A stretch of 64,000 nt of DNA from Advenella kashmirensis WT001 (GTDB lineage Bacteria > Pseudomonadota > Gammaproteobacteria > Burkholderiales > Burkholderiaceae_B), in NCBI RefSeq assembly GCF_000219915.2, contig NC_017964.1, positions 3,534,001 through 3,598,000 on the forward strand, written 5' to 3'. Of the stretch, positions 61,635 to 64,000 are shown piece after piece; position 1 is the stretch's first letter, and each line of letters begins with the position of its first letter. The position numbers were made by a program, and so were the translations under genes. A model generated the notes under the pieces. That model did no database searches, was not told the origin of the DNA, and saw nothing but the letters and a program-made list of their open reading frames with translations.

Positions 61635-62939
61635 TTGAGTGAGTATTTCGAGATCGCATATGCAACTGCATCTAACAGACTCTGCCTGTTCACTGGCACT
61701 GGTTTCTCAAAAGCCGTAACGGAAAACGATGCTCCAAGTTGGCAGGGGCTACTCGAATCAGTCTGTGATGAAGCGCCGAATCCGACAAGCCTAAAGGAGG
61801 CACTTTTCCCGTCAACAGGTAACAATCCCCTTGATTTGGAAGAGGCCGCTCAAGTTATCTCTATAGAACTAACAAACGTCGGAAAGAGCATCCACCATGA
61901 GATCGCGAATCAGATCCGGCAATTAACTCTAAAAGGCGATACATCAGACCTCGTGAAGTTTCTCGGCACCAGATCATTCAAAGTGATCACAACCAACTAC
62001 GACAAACTTTTGGAGTCATTGGCGGGCAACTTGAGCTGCCAATCGCTAACCCCTGGGCTACCGATCCCACGGTCTCAGGCAAGGGTCAAGATCTATCACG
62101 TTCATGGCTCAGTGGATTCACCAGACAACATGGTCGTGACATCAGATGACTATTTCAAGTTCATCAATGCCGAGTCTTACTTCTCTAGAAAACTTAGCAC
62201 CGTCCTCCATGAGAATACTATTGTAATTATTGGCTATTCACTGGGCGATACAAACCTCAAGGCAATCATCAGCGACTATAAGGGGTTCTCCCGCAATCAT
62301 GTCATTGGCTCAAATATATTCTTGGTATCGCGATCCACAGTGGCTCAGCACATCAAGGACTACTACTCTCATTGCTACGGAATTCGGGTAATTGATCAGA
62401 CCGAAGTAGCGAGTTTTTTCCGCCAGCTAAACGCTGCGATGCCAGAAGCCGAAAAGAGAATGGCTGATTCGATCGATAACATTCGTAAAGTCATTTTTGA
62501 GAACAACAGTTTCACAAAAAACTATCTCCGGATAGAAAATACCTTCTTCGAGATCGTATCCTCCTTAGCTGCGATTGGCGTCAGCATCAACCACACGCGA
62601 GTCGTGAAAATGTTTGGAGAAGTTATCAGCACCAAAATTGAACTCACTCGGGAGAACGGGGCATGGGATCAATATGAGCATCTAGCCCGTTGGCTAATCT
62701 ATTTGGCCAGCATCCTTGACCTAAAAGGAACCTCCATAGAGAAAACCTTTCTGGATGCGACGTTGATTTCAATGAACACCATGAGACGTGAACTTTATGT
62801 TGGCTACTCTTGGCACGCTTATAAGTCGTGGGCCAATCGTTGGTCGGGAGTGATTGGCTCGAACCGGACGTTGATTCGGAATTATATCGAGACTCACACT
62901 ACTTGGGCAGATGCACTGGCGGTAGTGAGGGGCGTCTAA
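61635..62939 (+). CDS. SIR2-like defence protein (434 aa)
   Basis: N-terminal SIR2-like NAD-binding domain: LCLFTGTGFSKAVTENDAPS, VITTNYDKLLESL (Asn121), YHVHGSVDSPDNMVV (His157, the usual catalytic residue) and VIIGYSLGDTNLKAIISDYK. After residue 260 comes an uncharacterised helical domain with no clear SLOG fold. Relatives with this head domain (ThsA, DSR, SIR2-HerA, SIR2-APAZ) kill infected cells by NAD+ depletion. Possible TTG or ATG-less start: the frame begins at a TTG near 61635 (AATTGAGTGAG). Intact. Confidence 0.87.
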   Translation: MSEYFEIAYATASNRLCLFTGTGFSKAVTENDAPSWQGLLESVCDEAPNPTSLKEALFPSTGNNPLDLEEAAQVISIELTNVGKSIHHEIANQIRQLTLKGDTSDLVKFLGTRSFKVITTNYDKLLESLAGNLSCQSLTPGLPIPRSQARVKIYHVHGSVDSPDNMVVTSDDYFKFINAESYFSRKLSTVLHENTIVIIGYSLGDTNLKAIISDYKGFSRNHVIGSNIFLVSRSTVAQHIKDYYSHCYGIRVIDQTEVASFFRQLNAAMPEAEKRMADSIDNIRKVIFENNSFTKNYLRIENTFFEIVSSLAAIGVSINHTRVVKMFGEVISTKIELTRENGAWDQYEHLARWLIYLASILDLKGTSIEKTFLDATLISMNTMRRELYVGYSWHAYKSWANRWSGVIGSNRTLIRNYIETHTTWADALAVVRGV

Positions 62940-63058
62940 ATCAGAATCTTCCATCTAGAGAGCATATCGTGACTTGCCATTAGACAATAACGTAAGCATC
63001 CGACGAGGCCACCCGCTTAGCGCAAGGCACTGTAGGCCGCCTTACCACATTACACCCC

Positions 63059-63688
63059 TCATCTATTCGTATAATTTCGCCTATATACCTCTTCCCCCAT
63101 CGCCTGCACCTGCTGCGCGACCTGCGCCCTGAAGGGCGCCAATAAACGATCGAAACTTTGCTCAGGTTCAAGCAGCGACAGGCTACGCGCAATCGCTTCA
63201 ATGGTGGACACGGCAGCAGGCTGGTTCGTCTTGCGTATCCGGTATTCCGACGGCATGCCAGGGGGCGAGGCTCAGCCGAGGCAGTGTGTCCAGCACCGGT
63301 TGGCGCCCACTATTTTGCGTGCCTTGCGCCAGGTGCCGTCCGGCACGATTAGCAGCGACGAGGCAGGCTCACCGCAAGAGGAAGTGGAAACGGCAGCAAC
63401 CTGCGCGCTGCTTGCTTCCCGCTGCGGAAAGAGCAGTAACACACGGCCCGCTGCGGCAACGATGTCATCCAATTGCGGAAAATGCTCGCCCACCAGCAAC
63501 TGTGCATTAAGCAGCCCCATCACCGCCAGCCGGGCGGTATTCAGGGGGTGGTTCGCCTCATCCGGGTGTTGCAGCACCAGTACCTGCGTGCGGTTAGGAA
63601 TGCGACTTATATACGCACACAGGCAATGCGATGCAGGCCGCTGGCAATGCTCGCAACGAGGACGAGGCAACTTTTTCAACTCAGACAT
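63059..63688 (-). CDS. DTW-domain tRNA-uridine aminocarboxypropyltransferase (YfiP/TapT-like), frameshifted
   Basis: Zinc-type cysteines RCEHCQRPASHCLC, then VLVLQHPDEANHPLNTARLA and the DTW-type motif IVPDGTWRKARKI. After a missing G near 63297 the frame reads RVLDTLPRLSLAPG, and one extra C in the run at 63261-63265 must be removed to reach MPSEYRIRKTNQPAAVSTIE and the end at 63059. These enzymes add the acp group to uridine in tRNA. It marks return to chromosomal sequence. Confidence 0.85.
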
Positions 63689-63975
63689 ATGCGCCATTAT
63701 ACAAGGCCTGACGCACTGAGGAGCGGCCACGCTGGCCGCCTGCGAACCCGAAGTCATTCTGGCTGGTAGCACCTACATAGACGTCAATGGGCACTGACCG
63801 CCTGCCCAAGCCCTTTCGGCTTGCACAACGGACGTCCTTTTCGTAACGCTGAGTTCAACCTTATCGCCGGCACAGTAGGCGAGCCCTGATTGAATTTCGT
63901 GCCATTTTTATCCACGGTTACCGAACTCATTGATATCATGGCCAGATCTTCAACACAAAGTAGCCCCAGAACGCA

Positions 63976-64000
63976 ATGTCCACCCTATCCCTGTTCCATC
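63976..64000 (+). CDS. Possible gene start cut by the window edge
   Basis: ATG 63976 opens MSTLSLFH and runs off the window. Between 63689 and 63975 I see no gene. Too short to assign. Confidence 0.3.

Overview
The window looks like a betaproteobacterial chromosome, most likely Burkholderiales/Alcaligenaceae and perhaps close to Advenella. This rests on gene content and protein style (tandem glycine riboswitch with gcvT, tamA-tamB-mrp block, dcd next to a large Arg/Lys/Orn decarboxylase, ffh-ccsA-PP0621-ampD), not on a database search. About 1-40.9 kb is ordinary core and metabolic DNA. From the tRNA-Leu gene at 40821 to about 63.0 kb lies an accessory region that appears richer in A+T. Chromosomal sequence (a DTW-domain gene) resumes at 63059.

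Core part, left to right: gcvT under a tandem glycine riboswitch; a GrlR-like orphan; a leftward cluster dcd / amino-acid decarboxylase / BaiN-like flavoprotein; the translocation and assembly pair tamA-tamB with an unusually long tamB, preceded by mrp; a LysR gene facing an SDR-DUF1097-DoxX operon; an old yellow enzyme; a LysR gene facing an MFS transporter that has a near-consensus SoxR box in its promoter; a split chromate transporter behind a perfect 24-bp palindrome; metG, a phospholipid-methyltransferase-like gene, trmB, pip, kbp; a BCCT transporter; an ICMT-like gene; ffh; ccsA-like/PP0621/ampD; a MazE-type antitoxin with a decayed mazF; and htpG.

Accessory part: the 3' end of tRNA-Leu is repeated as a perfect 56-bp copy at 53474-53529 and as degraded copies at 49605 and 60061, so the region reads as several integrative elements stacked at one attB. 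Element A (40852-53529) has a tyrosine integrase interrupted upstream by an ISL3 insertion, three arrays of 11-bp iterons, three 16-bp palindromes at exact 25-bp spacing, a fragmentary type IV secretion cluster (VirB5-EexN-VirB6), a type II restriction-modification system with a controller protein (MamI-like) and an Rhs/PAAR toxin-tip remnant. Element B (to about 60113) carries a 590-residue unknown protein, a TIR-like protein, a HEPN protein, a broken recombinase and a zinc-ribbon/HEPN protein. Beyond the last att copy sits a TIR-like plus SIR2-like gene pair that resembles Thoeris in its parts but not in its exact domains. These TIR/SIR2/HEPN genes are the best candidates for an undescribed defence system.

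Many genes, including essential ones (ffh, metG), carry frameshifts. Most are single-base losses in short G or C runs, so the read quality of this sequence is suspect and I treat most of these genes as intact in the organism. Where a gene is broken this way I give one feature spanning it and state the break.
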